NCBI RefSeq assembly: GCF_043290135.1
Contig: NC_134701.1
Location: 36,545,501-36,609,500 of the forward strand
Reading direction: 5' to 3'
DNA from: Rhipicephalus microplus
Taxonomy: Eukaryota; Arthropoda; Arachnida; Ixodida; Ixodidae
DNA length: 64,000 nt
The notes under the pieces were generated by a model. The model was not told the origin of the DNA. It saw nothing but the letters and a program-made list of their open reading frames with translations, and searched no databases. The translations under genes were made by a program, and so were the position numbers. Below, piece after piece: positions 55,639-64,000 of this stretch (its first letter is position 1; every line of letters starts with the position of its first letter).

Positions 55639-56943
55639 ATGTCGGAATTCCAAGATTTGTCAATGTTGTCGGATGTCGCGTCGCAGAGTGGCGATCCTTT
55701 GGCTAACGCGGGGGTACTGTTAGGACTTTCCGACAGCGTAGAGCTTGGTCGTTTCACGCGGGATGATCAGGAGGGTGCAGAGACCGCGTTAGCAGAGAGT
55801 AGGCCTACGACGGAGAGCGGCCCGCATGGCGCTCCGGCATCTCGCGACGCGAACAGAGAGGCGCCGCCACAAGTTACGACACGCGCCTCAACTATAGGCG
55901 AGTCTTCGGGCAACAGTTTGCCCTCGAGCGAGGTACTCTTACAGAATGCGCTGTCAGTTATGCAAAGCCTCGCGAGCGCCCTGCAGAACACAGCGCAGGC
56001 CCCCGTGCAAAATGTGCGACCACGTGTCAAGGTAGACGTTCCGACCTACACGGGTTACCACGACTGCAAGAGCGCCAACGAGTATCTCGACCGGTTGCTC
56101 CATTATCAGCAGGCGACGGGTCTTTCTGATGCCGAACTTCTCGAGCGCGTGGTCCCGGTGTCGCTCACGGAGCAAGCGGCTCGGTGGTTCCGACTAACCA
56201 GACATCGCGCCCGTACGGTAGAAGAGTTCCGCGAAAGCTTTCGCGGCGAATTCCTACCGGCTAATTATGAGTGGCGTTTGCGGAGGGAGTTGGAGCTGCG
56301 CACCCAGCATCCGGACGAATCCTTGCTGGAATACGTACGGGCGATGGACGAATTGTATCGTCTCGCGAACCCTCACGCCACCAACGCGGAAAAGGTCGAG
56401 CGTGTTACCCGACAGGCGCACCCGACTTTCGCGGCGCACTTCAGGGGATGCAGGTTCGCAGACCTCGAAGAGCTCGCCACCGAGGCGAAGCGCATACAAG
56501 GGGACATCCTCGCAGCGCGTTCGTATCGCCCCCCTCCGCCCGCCGCGCAGTCAATCGAGCCTCGCTGTGCATGGAACGGCGGCGCAGTGACTTCAGAAGC
56601 GTTTAGGGGTAACGCATCAGCATCGTACGCTGATGAGCACGTGTCACGCGGTTGGGAGCTGTCAAACCGCGCTTTAGACCCCTACGCTTACGCGCTCCGT
56701 ACGGCACACGCCGCCCCTGCGCGTGACATTCCAAGGCAGGAGCACGTGGTTGACGCGAGGCCTAACGAGCGGCGCAATCCAGAGCGAGGACCACCTGATC
56801 GAGGCGAGTTACGAGCGAACCGGCGTGGTGTCCGCGGTCCTTGCTATCGGTGCGGCGCGCCAGGGCACATCGCTCGCGAATGCGACCGCACGCCGGGTCA
56901 GGAGCAAACGCGCGGTTCGGGAAACGGACGGCGCCGCCGGTGA
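55639..56943 (+). CDS. gag of the young gypsy element
   Basis: The ATG at 55,639 (MSEFQDLSML) is preferred to an upstream in-frame ATG at 55,603 because the protein's conserved character starts here; both are possible. The middle part, from VKVDVPTYTGYHDCKSANEY to about LEELATEAKRIQGDIL, is a retrotransposon gag/capsid domain with the WFRLTRHRARTVEEF helix pattern. A CCHC zinc knuckle (Cys414-Cys417-His422-Cys427 counted from 55,603) and an arginine-rich end bind RNA. The frame stops at 56,941-56,943 right after a G_GGA_AAC heptamer, which would send a fraction of ribosomes into pol. It forms the particle in which reverse transcription occurs. Confidence 0.92.
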   Translation: MSEFQDLSMLSDVASQSGDPLANAGVLLGLSDSVELGRFTRDDQEGAETALAESRPTTESGPHGAPASRDANREAPPQVTTRASTIGESSGNSLPSSEVLLQNALSVMQSLASALQNTAQAPVQNVRPRVKVDVPTYTGYHDCKSANEYLDRLLHYQQATGLSDAELLERVVPVSLTEQAARWFRLTRHRARTVEEFRESFRGEFLPANYEWRLRRELELRTQHPDESLLEYVRAMDELYRLANPHATNAEKVERVTRQAHPTFAAHFRGCRFADLEELATEAKRIQGDILAARSYRPPPPAAQSIEPRCAWNGGAVTSEAFRGNASASYADEHVSRGWELSNRALDPYAYALRTAHAAPARDIPRQEHVVDARPNERRNPERGPPDRGELRANRRGVRGPCYRCGAPGHIARECDRTPGQEQTRGSGNGRRRR

Positions 56944-59900
56944 TTCACATGGGACCCCGCGCGGCGATTAGTAATCCTACCGATGCGTTCGGATCACTTG
57001 CACCGTCGGTCTGTCGCGCAGGTGATGCCGTAGACTCGCCCGCGCCGCTAATCGAGTTAACGATAGCTCGGAAAAAGTTCGTAGCACTTTTGGATACTGG
57101 GGCAAGCGCTTCTTTATTCGGTGACGATGTGTTGCACCATCTCCGCGAGAACAACATCCGCTTGAGGCAAAGCAACACCATCTTCCGTCTAGCTACGGGC
57201 ACAGCACAATCGAGCGGCGCGGCTAGGCTAGTGATCCGCTGGGACAGACGCGTGAGGCGACAACGTTTCGTGCATCTTCCAGGGCTGTCAATGTCTCTAA
57301 TCCTGGGTCGAGACTTCCTCGCTAAGTCGGGTATTGTCATTGACATTGCAAACGGTGGTTACCGAGAGCGCGACGGAGACGCGCTGAAGCTTTTCTCGAA
57401 GGCCTCCGCATTGACAAAAGCATGCCAATCGCAGGGAGAGGCGCGAGTACGCGAGGAGGAAAGCGCGCCGAGAAAGCGAGTAAACGCCCCGCCGGAGCAA
57501 TGTGCTGCGCTGCAGGAAAGGGCAGTGCACCCGCTTTTGGTACAGGCACAGAGCCTACTAGAGGGGGAACGAGCGCAGCTGTCGTCGCTGTTGTACGAAT
57601 ATGACGCGATGTTTACTGACTGTCCCGGCCGCACTACGCTGGTTAAGCATAGAATTGACACGGGTGATGCACGCCCTTGGAAATGCAATCCCCGGCAAAT
57701 CAGCTTAGCTAAGCGGAAAGCACTAGACGCCGCCTTGGACGAACTCATCGAAACAGGCGTAGTTGAGAGGTCAAACAGCCCATGGGGTTTCCCGGTAGTT
57801 CTAGTTCCAAAGAAAGATGATACGTATCGCCTTTGTGTAGACTACCGCAGGCTGAATGAAATTACGAAGAAGGACGCGTATCCTCTTCCCTCCATTTCAT
57901 CGTTAGTATCCAATCTAGGCGGGGCGAAGTACTTCACAACGCTCGATGCTAGCCGCGGATATTTTCAGGTTGAGATGGACGAGCGGGATAAAGAGAAGTC
58001 AGCTTTCACGTGCCACAGAGGACTTTTCCAATTCAGGAGAATGTCGTTTGGCTTGGTGGGCGCTCCCGCTACGTATCAGAGGCTAATGGACCGTGTTTTG
58101 GGAGATGCAAAGTGGCAGCACGCACTCGCATATCTAGACGACATAGTGGTTTACTCGAAAACGTTCGAAGAGCACGTGCGCCACTTGAGAGACGTTCTAG
58201 AACGGCTGAGGTCTGCGGGCATCACTTTGAACCCAAACAAAGCTCAGATAGCGGCGACCCGAATAACATTATTGGGATTTACGCTTGACGAGGGTCGCAT
58301 TTTGCCGGATAAGGGTAAGCTTGAAGCGATAGTGAGCTATCCATCGCCGAACAATGTCGGTGAGCTGAGGCGCTTTTTGGGGATGGTGAATTTTTATCGC
58401 CAATTCATTCCAGATTGCGCGGCAGTGCAGGCGCCTTTAACGAAGCTCTTGAGGAATGGTGAGCGTTGGGCTTGGAGCCAAGAGCAAGAGGCCGCACTGC
58501 GTCGCCTCACGAAGTTGCTGGCCAACACGGCTCAGCTGCAGCTACCCGATTTGAACAGGGAGTTTGTTATTCACACCGATGCAAGCGACCTGGGCTTAGG
58601 AGCAATTTTGCTTCAGGAGCATGGAGGTTCCCTCCGACCGATTGCGTTCGCGAGCCGTACGTTGACACCGGCGGAGAGGAACTACTCAGTAACCGAGAAA
58701 GAGTGTCTGGCGATAGTCTTTGCTCTCCGTAAGTTTGACTTTTACATAGACGGAGTTGCGTTTGTGATTGAAACGGACCACATGGCGCTCACGTGGTTGA
58801 GGCGTTTGAACGAACCAAGTGGCCGATTGGCGCGTTGGGCATTGTTGCTGCAGCGTTATGACTTCACCGTCCGCTACCGCAAGGGTAAGAACAATGCCGC
58901 GGCCGACGCACTATCGCGTGCTCCAGTTCGACACGAGGCAAGTCACGCGACTAATTCGGAACGAACTGAGAGCGAGACACTCGCGCTAACGCAAACAGCG
59001 GAGCAAACGTTAGTTCGAGCTAAGAGCGTGAACCACGTAGAGGCTGTCGTTAGCGCAGGGATTGTTTTCAGCAGAAGGGAGCTGTTAGAAGCTCAGCAGA
59101 AAGATCCATTTTGTCGAAAGGTGTTCGACGGGCTCCGGGAGCCGGGTGGTAGTGAGGCCACCGCGCACAAGGGGGCAGCTGGTATTGCTGTCGGTGCGGA
59201 GCGCTCGGCAACAGCTGGTAGTGCTGTGAGCGCGCTGGATTCATATCTGCTAGATTCTGACGGCGTCCTGCTGAGGTACATTCCATCCGACGATGACACA
59301 AGTGAGTCATTTAAAGTCGTGATACCGCGCGCGTTGAGAGGAGCGCTTCTTCGCTACTTTCATGACTCGTGCATTGGTGGGCATGCGAGCGGCCCTAAGA
59401 CTTACGCTAAGTTGTGTCGCCTCGCTACCTGGCCAGGTATGAAGCGGGATGTGATTCGCTACGCCCGTTCATGTCGTGTGTGCCAAAGCGTCAAGCCGCG
59501 AGGAGGACGTCCGCCCGGCCTCATGCAACCGATTAACAGTCAGACTCCCTGGCAAATCGCAGCGTGTGACGTAATGGGCCCGTACCCCTCAACTCCTAGC
59601 AGAAATAAGTTCTTGCTGGTGATCACGGATCACTTCACTAAATGGGTAGAACTTTTTCCCCTTAGGAAGCTGACGGCTCGAGTGATTTTAGAGAAGTTGA
59701 TGGAGGTTTTTACCAGGTTCGGGTTCCCCGAGCAGTTGATTACAGACAACGCGTCTTATTTCACTGCGAAGGTGTTTGTTGACACGTGCGCCGCGTTGGG
59801 CATTAAGCACAAGAAAACAACCACCTACCATGCTCAGTCGAACCCCACGGAGCGAGTCAATCGCAACATCAAGCACATGCTTGTCGCGTTCTCTGAAAGA

Positions 59901-60542
59901 CATAAGGACTGGGATACCTATCTTCCAGAGATCGGTTTTGCATTACGATCGACCGTAAACCGATCGACTGGGTATGCGCCTTCTTCTCTGAACTTGGGGA
60001 GAGAACTGCCGAATCCGATGGAGACCGTACTCGCGGACCGCAGTGGAGTGCCAGTGGCGACATCAGCACGCGCTGAATACGCAACGCAGCTGCGCGAGAA
60101 GCTAGCGGAAGCTTTACATAAAGCTCGACATAATCTCAGCACTGCTAGGGCACAGCAGAAGGCGCAGTATGACCGCACGCGTAGGAACGTACACTACGAA
60201 GTGGGCGATCTGGTGATGCGGCGCCATCATGTTCTCAGTAATGCTAGCAAACAGTTTGCTGCCTCGCTGGCACCGAAATGGTCCGGGCCGTACCGAGTGC
60301 GAGAGAAAGTTTCTTCGCTCGTTTATCGACTCGCGAACATGAAAGGCAAACCGAGCGGCGGACCGGTGCATGTATGTGACTTGAAACGCTACATAGCACG
60401 GGAGGCGCATGAGGACTACGGTCAGTCCCCCTCCAAGCCGCGCGCGGCGGGTGAGATGGTTCGACACCGGGTCAGGAGCCCAGAACCGCGCTACTTCCTG
60501 CGTAACAGTCGGAGGCAACTATGCACGGTAGGCCGCGTTTGA
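56841..60542 (+). CDS. pol of the young gypsy element: protease, reverse transcriptase, RNase H, integrase
   Basis: The frame overlaps gag by 103 bases in the -1 frame and has no usual start, consistent with frameshift expression. Counted from 56,841, domains are protease with DTGAS at 85-89, and reverse transcriptase with FTTLDASRGYFQV, MSFGLVGAPATYQ and catalytic YLDD at 431-434. RNase H follows, with the aspartate of HTDASDLGLGA at 580 and DHMAL later. Integrase has an HHCC zinc module (FHDSCIGGH...CRVCQ), catalytic Asp910, Asp969 and Glu1004, and a GPY module (KWSGPYRV). All catalytic residues are present over 1,233 codons without a stop. It copies the RNA to DNA and inserts it. Length and order are normal for Ty3/gypsy. 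Confidence 0.95.
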   Translation: MLSVRRARAHRSRMRPHAGSGANARFGKRTAPPVIHMGPRAAISNPTDAFGSLAPSVCRAGDAVDSPAPLIELTIARKKFVALLDTGASASLFGDDVLHHLRENNIRLRQSNTIFRLATGTAQSSGAARLVIRWDRRVRRQRFVHLPGLSMSLILGRDFLAKSGIVIDIANGGYRERDGDALKLFSKASALTKACQSQGEARVREEESAPRKRVNAPPEQCAALQERAVHPLLVQAQSLLEGERAQLSSLLYEYDAMFTDCPGRTTLVKHRIDTGDARPWKCNPRQISLAKRKALDAALDELIETGVVERSNSPWGFPVVLVPKKDDTYRLCVDYRRLNEITKKDAYPLPSISSLVSNLGGAKYFTTLDASRGYFQVEMDERDKEKSAFTCHRGLFQFRRMSFGLVGAPATYQRLMDRVLGDAKWQHALAYLDDIVVYSKTFEEHVRHLRDVLERLRSAGITLNPNKAQIAATRITLLGFTLDEGRILPDKGKLEAIVSYPSPNNVGELRRFLGMVNFYRQFIPDCAAVQAPLTKLLRNGERWAWSQEQEAALRRLTKLLANTAQLQLPDLNREFVIHTDASDLGLGAILLQEHGGSLRPIAFASRTLTPAERNYSVTEKECLAIVFALRKFDFYIDGVAFVIETDHMALTWLRRLNEPSGRLARWALLLQRYDFTVRYRKGKNNAAADALSRAPVRHEASHATNSERTESETLALTQTAEQTLVRAKSVNHVEAVVSAGIVFSRRELLEAQQKDPFCRKVFDGLREPGGSEATAHKGAAGIAVGAERSATAGSAVSALDSYLLDSDGVLLRYIPSDDDTSESFKVVIPRALRGALLRYFHDSCIGGHASGPKTYAKLCRLATWPGMKRDVIRYARSCRVCQSVKPRGGRPPGLMQPINSQTPWQIAACDVMGPYPSTPSRNKFLLVITDHFTKWVELFPLRKLTARVILEKLMEVFTRFGFPEQLITDNASYFTAKVFVDTCAALGIKHKKTTTYHAQSNPTERVNRNIKHMLVAFSERHKDWDTYLPEIGFALRSTVNRSTGYAPSSLNLGRELPNPMETVLADRSGVPVATSARAEYATQLREKLAEALHKARHNLSTARAQQKAQYDRTRRNVHYEVGDLVMRRHHVLSNASKQFAASLAPKWSGPYRVREKVSSLVYRLANMKGKPSGGPVHVCDLKRYIAREAHEDYGQSPSKPRAAGEMVRHRVRSPEPRYFLRNSRRQLCTVGRV
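56919..56925 (+). promoter_or_regulatory. -1 ribosomal frameshift heptamer G_GGA_AAC at the gag end
   Basis: GGGAAAC lies five codons before the gag stop and is phased as G_GGA_AAC in the gag frame, the X_XXY_YYZ form. pol is in the -1 frame and open through this site. A GC-rich stretch follows (GGACGGCGCCGCCGG), which could form a stimulatory structure. The same heptamer type is known from gag-pro junctions of some retroviruses. Confidence 0.75.
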
Positions 60543-60557
60543 TATGTTCGACGCGGG

Positions 60558-61559
60558 GTGCAAGGGTTAGCGCGCAACACATGTGCGATTGTTAACCTGT
60601 CGTTCTTTATCTGTATCACTCTCACCGAACAGATGGAGCGCCATTGGGAACAGCACCGCCGGAACAGCAAGGAGAGGAGACCACCTCCTTACGGCCAGCC
60701 CCCACCCCCACCAACGTCCACATGGCAGCCCTACCCCACTGCGGCCCGGCCGCGAACGCCGAGGCAGAGCCACTCGAGCCGCCGCCACCGAGGGGGTCCG
60801 CGCGCGCTGCCGCCTGGTCACCAACTCTCGGCTTCGCCGTCACCATCACGACCCGCCGGTTCACAGGGAACGAGACCAGGGTCCCAACGCGGCGAGCCGA
60901 CCGCATCGCCTCACGGCCGCAACCACCGAGACGTGGCAACCTGGACCAGCCAGGATGGAGGCGACCCTCCGGTGTCTTACGTCTCCTCGAGGCCCTGGCG
61001 CCGGCAGGAAAGGGCCCGAGTTGGGGTCGCCCCAGCGCACCTGTATCGCCCTTTTCAGGGGCGCACGGTAGAGGACGCGGACCGGAGGGCTAACGGGGCT
61101 TGCCTTCCAGTGCCCGCAGGGACGCGGTTCTGCGAGTGCGGCGCCGTGGTGATCCATAACTCCCACGAATTGGGGAAATTACACCGGCACCGCACCCAGG
61201 CTACCCAACCATCCAGCCGCGAATCATCCCAGGAGCGCTCCGGCGCCGCGGTTCGGGCCATGCTGGCGCGGGCGGCCCAGGAGGCGGACTTCGCGCAGTG
61301 GCTGCTGAGAGTTGCCTCAGGCCACGCGTCCAGCGAGAGTCCGCCTGCGCCGCTATCAATAACGGCTACCGTAGAGCGGGGGGCGGCGGGGCCGGGAGAG
61401 ACATTGGTGGCGGCTGCATTGACACCGGAGGTGGCGTCAATGACCTTGGAGGCGGGTGAGAGAGCGGTGGGGGCTCCGGCGGTGCCCGCGGCAGACACCG
61501 AACGGTCCGAGGGCATGGACGTAGACCAGGCCCTTCTGGCCTATCTAGAGGACGAATAA
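60558..61559 (+). CDS. Third ORF of the young gypsy element, unknown function
   Basis: A 333-codon frame between pol and the 3' LTR. It is not a recognisable envelope: apart from a short hydrophobic stretch near residues 11-22 there is no membrane segment, no glycosylation-rich ectodomain and no cleavage site. The first part is basic and rich in Pro, Arg and Ser; the end is acidic and rich in Ala, Glu and Gly. At 192-211 sits FCECGAVVIHNSHELGKLHRH, a compact Cys/His cluster that could bind zinc. The ATG at 60,633 follows TCACCGAACAG, which resembles a splice acceptor, so translation from a spliced RNA starting at MERHWEQ is plausible. The other two frames here are also open for over 100 codons because of high GC, so coding is likely but not proven. 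Confidence 0.6.
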   Translation: MQGLARNTCAIVNLSFFICITLTEQMERHWEQHRRNSKERRPPPYGQPPPPPTSTWQPYPTAARPRTPRQSHSSRRHRGGPRALPPGHQLSASPSPSRPAGSQGTRPGSQRGEPTASPHGRNHRDVATWTSQDGGDPPVSYVSSRPWRRQERARVGVAPAHLYRPFQGRTVEDADRRANGACLPVPAGTRFCECGAVVIHNSHELGKLHRHRTQATQPSSRESSQERSGAAVRAMLARAAQEADFAQWLLRVASGHASSESPPAPLSITATVERGAAGPGETLVAAALTPEVASMTLEAGERAVGAPAVPAADTERSEGMDVDQALLAYLEDE

Positions 61560-61606
61560 AACGAATTATTCCCTCTTTGCAGTCTCTGTCGTTCGGGGGC
61601 CTTCTT

Positions 61607-61620
61607 AAGGGGGGAGGAGA
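61607..61620 (+). other. Polypurine tract
   Basis: Fourteen purines (AAGGGGGGAGGAGA) end exactly at the 3' LTR and would prime plus-strand DNA synthesis. Confidence 0.9.
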
Positions 61621-62163
61621 TGTGGGGAGCAGGTGCGCCCAGCCTCCCTTTCCCTTTTAGGGCAGCGCACGCGCACGGTTGCGGGGACCCCTTCCCCCAC
61701 GGCCGGCGCGTGCGATTCCCCCCCCCTTTCCCGGCGCCAGGAACAGGTTCCCCTCTCCCTCAGCGAGGAAAGGTACCATTCTCGTCAGGGAGAGGGAAAT
61801 CGGGTCGGGGAACAAAACGAGCGGGCAAACGGGCGCTCGCGCTCTGACACCAGCGACCATCCCAGGAGGACGAACCCGCAACCCCTCCTGCGAGCCGAGG
61901 ACGTCCACGACCGAGGTGTAAGCGTCAACACCTTTGTTATCTGTAGTATCTCCCCGCGACAGTGACGCGCGATTGCTAACGCTTAGCAATAAAGTGTTTG
62001 TTGTTGATCTGGCCAGTTGCCTCATTCGCCCGAACCCGTAGTAGTAGCTGCAATGAGGCAAGCTACGGTTGGGGGACGTTAACCGTGCACGGAACGACTG
62101 TGTGCGGCTGAAACATTAGCTATAGGCTTCTGCGTCAGCCGTACATAGGACGGTCTCCCAACA
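61621..62163 (+). repeat. 3' LTR of the young gypsy element
   Basis: 543 bp, no difference from the 5' LTR seen on reading the two side by side. AATAAA at 61,988-61,993 would direct transcript polyadenylation. Confidence 0.95.
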
Positions 62164-62316
62164 AGATTGTTCAGTAATGGAACTCGCTGTTTCCTCTTCA
62201 TTAAGGAGAGTGGCCATATTCAAGCCTTAGGCCCCGAAAATCAGGAAGAAGCGCTGTGTAATGTATTTACAGGGCTCAGTGACGGGTTGCCCCGTTACCA
62301 CACCTAAGAGTAAAAG

Positions 62317-62991
62317 TGGAAGGAAGGGGGGCGGGTGGCTCTGTCCAAATGCCCGATATATGTCTAAAACTTGGGTGCTGCGCATTTTTCTTCCATCTTG
62401 ATGGACTGCATCAGCCTAAGATTGTGATCTGCTACCTTGCACTGAACCAGCGCTTTTTAGTACACACGTATTCCGAAAGAGTACGACCACTAGCATCGGT
62501 TCGGTGTTAGCGAGCCACAGGGCCACGTTAACCATCGCCTCCCATAACTAATGCCGCTGCACACGCATGTTCGGATAGCCAAGGCGCCAAAGGCAGAGTG
62601 GCAAGTACACAGTACTGCTATTAAAACAAGTCGCGACACTTTATTGCCTGCCGCAAGACCAAAAACGCAGTACAAAACCCGTTGTAAAAGGTGCAGCGGG
62701 AAAGCAAACAGGCTTATCCACGCCACGGGCAAGAAGTGCTACACAGGGTGCCCCGAGAATGTCTCCGTAGGCAAAAGAGATTCACAACCACATCGGGACA
62801 ACAGGGCCCGGTCGCTCGAGTGAGGGCGAAATCCGCTCGCGTTGGCTTTGAGAGGTACGGGTCGGCGTAATACGACCATGCACACAGACCCCGGACCGCT
62901 CTTCTGCCTAGCGTTCGAAAGGGGCAATGAAAGGTCAGAATTCACCGAGGGCACAAGGCGCCAATGGCAAAGTCCGAGCGAGCCCCAAACA
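62317..62991 (-). mobile_element. Solo LTR with AAAG target duplication
   Basis: On the minus strand it starts TGTTTGGGGC and ends in CA, 675 bp, with AATAAAG inside. AAAG flanks it (62,313-62,316 and 62,992-62,995). It interrupts the R1-like LINE just after the DFNGH block, which helps fix its boundary. It is related to the repeat at 2,050-2,900 and unrelated to the young gypsy LTR. Confidence 0.75.
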
Positions 62992-63009
62992 AAAGTCAAA
63001 GAACCTGTC

Positions 63010-63690
63010 AGTGGTTAGGATGTGCCCATTGAAGTCACTCATCAACAATGCCTAGCAGTTTGCACCCCATCATTTCACATCTTCGACGATACACTACAGG
63101 ACTTCGTCATTGCCATCATGTGGTTTAGTCACAATTAAATGCACCACACCAAAGAGGACAGACTCACCAATAAGGCTCCCAGAAACCCAAATGTGTTCAT
63201 CACAGGGCCCCTTCATTGGCATCAATGCAGTACTGCTATGCCACAACACGATTCCTCCTTCACAAGCTGCCTCCTTCACCCATACGATTGCAGCCTGCCC
63301 ACTGCCATTCAGAATCAATTCGAGGCTCCAGCTCGTGAAGGTGAGTTTCAGCCACACCACACAGATTTTCTTTTTTTCAGCGTCTTATACAGCTCAGCCC
63401 ATTTCGCTGCTTTCCTTGCACCATGGAAATCGACAAAACTGACATTTACATTGGCAGTTGTGCGTTTACGGTGGTGTCTTGGCCGGCACTTGACACTCGT
63501 AAGAGAATTTACATTGGCAACATTAGGTGCTCGAGCATCATTTGCTGGCAGGAACTAGCCCCCAACCATTTTATAGAGCTCGAAGCTTATGCTGGGACTA
63601 AGTGGTTGCCATGGGGTCAACGAAGGATGGGCAGTCCCCAGATGCTGTCTTCCCCGTCAGCGAAACTGAACTCGTCCCTGGTATAAGAGG
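63010..63690 (-). pseudogene. R1-like LINE endonuclease fragment
   Basis: The frames read VSFVDFHGARKAAKWAEL (strand 1 region), EEGGCEGG/IVLWHSSTALMPMKGP, then VWVSGSLIGE and MSDFNGHI (the DFNGH catalytic block) at about 63,020. An insertion or frameshift separates the first two pieces. The sequence stops at 62,996, where the solo LTR entered. Confidence 0.6.
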
Positions 63691-63842
63691 TGGTGTTCTC
63701 AAGGCTGGCACCTGTGCCTTGTTCACAGAATAAGCCAGCTGGGTATGCTCATGGAGGGTTCCCCCTCGGGCAATCTGCACATCGCCTCCGATTTCACAAT
63801 CCCGTCGTCACAATGTCACAATCCCGTCGTGTACGTCGTCAA

Positions 63843-63922
63843 AAACTTCCCACCAGACAGTGGCACATACCCACATGCGGGTATGTGCCCCAGGTGATTG
63901 GCACTTAGTATCTACCCAGACT
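63843..63922. repeat. Dispersed repeat with palindromic core, partner of 4,730-4,826
   Basis: CCAGACAGTGGCACATACCC, GGGTATGTG and GATTGGCACTTAGTATC match the copy at 4,730-4,826 in order, and the core can fold. Confidence 0.6.
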
Positions 63923-64000
63923 ACTAGTAGAATTCGCAAAACGCAATGATTTACGGATTTTGAATACCTTCTACTGAAAACGAGCAAACCGCAAGTGGAC

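Larger units (their letters stand above)
55000..62167 (+). mobile_element. Complete, young Ty3/gypsy retrotransposon with AGAT target duplication
   Basis: It is 7,160 bp from LTR to LTR (55,004-62,163), flanked by AGAT (55,000-55,003 and 62,164-62,167). It has 543-bp LTRs without visible difference, a primer-binding site, gag, a -1 overlapping pol, a third ORF and a polypurine tract. Gag and pol are uninterrupted. Identical LTRs mean insertion too recent for mutations to have accumulated, so the element may still be able to move. A divergent solo LTR of the same family lies at 8,109-8,684. The integrase C-terminal GPY module places it among GPY-bearing gypsy lineages; resemblance to the Mdg3 group is only a suggestion. 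Confidence 0.95.
52960..63700 (-). mobile_element. R1-like LINE interrupted by a PLE hairpin, a complete gypsy element and a solo LTR
   Basis: Minus-strand pieces follow one LINE in order: endonuclease at 63,690-62,996, linker at 62,316-62,168 and 54,999-54,890, reverse transcriptase at 54,882-54,319, and the C-terminal region at about 53,690-52,960. Insertions are the solo LTR (62,317-62,991), the gypsy element (55,004-62,163) and PLE ends (53,643-53,785). Many stops show a very old copy. The clade label is tentative. Confidence 0.65.

Noticed and set aside
60644..61093. Additional open frames over the third gypsy ORF
   Set aside because: High GC content lowers stop frequency. The 333-codon frame is longest and has the Cys/His cluster, so the others are treated as shadows.
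60558..61559. Envelope gene, which would make the element an errantivirus-like retrovirus
   Set aside because: No transmembrane anchor, ectodomain or cleavage motif is visible.

Overview
This window is nuclear DNA from an arthropod, most probably a metastriate hard tick such as Rhipicephalus or a relative. The best evidence is two copies of a tRNA-derived SINE that matches my recollection of Ruka, described from Rhipicephalus appendiculatus. They sit among I/R1/CR1-type LINEs, Ty3/gypsy elements, Penelope-like elements (PLEs) and Tigger-like and piggyBac-like DNA transposons. There is no bacterial gene organisation, no CRISPR array and no rRNA. Nearly all recognisable coding sequence is transposon-derived.

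Host signal is sparse. Two short minus-strand exons (51,014-51,212 and 19,445-19,612) each carry a zinc-finger-like motif, have plausible splice sites and are phase-compatible. They look like adjacent exons of one zinc-finger gene separated by a 31.4-kb intron packed with transposons. The function is not known.

Layout. 1-2,040: 5' part of a minus-strand I-type LINE. 2,050-2,900: LTR-like repeat. 2,900-10,330: degraded LINE fragments, a PLE terminus and a solo gypsy LTR with its target duplication (8,109-8,684). 10,900-15,370: Tigger-like elements, one with a broken transposase. 15,850-18,600: decayed gypsy element carrying a MITE. 19,445-19,612: host exon. 20,117-20,280: 5'-truncated SINE. 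21,780-24,340: gypsy and PLE scraps and a CR1-like LINE. 25,063-25,742: piggyBac-like deletion derivative. 28,460-29,412: YqaJ-nuclease pseudogene.

30,112-44,435 is a stack of insertions that can be read from target-site duplications. A plus-strand PLE is split by a full-length minus-strand I-type LINE (31,367-43,348, 13-bp duplication). That LINE holds a SINE (32,102-32,345, 11-bp duplication) and a minus-strand Mag-like gypsy element (35,162-41,458). The gypsy element holds a second PLE (35,387-37,144, 13-bp duplication). The outer PLE also carries a 173-bp MITE in its reverse-transcriptase active-site codons.

44,435-51,000 is AT-rich, with hairpins and a miniature PLE. 52,960-63,700 is a second minus-strand LINE (R1-like), broken by a PLE hairpin, a solo LTR (62,317-62,991) and the youngest element of the window, a complete plus-strand Ty3/gypsy retrotransposon (55,000-62,167). 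This has 543-bp LTRs with no difference that I can see, a 4-bp target duplication, intact gag and pol joined by a G_GGA_AAC frameshift site, and an unusual third ORF of unknown function. It is the most interesting object here.
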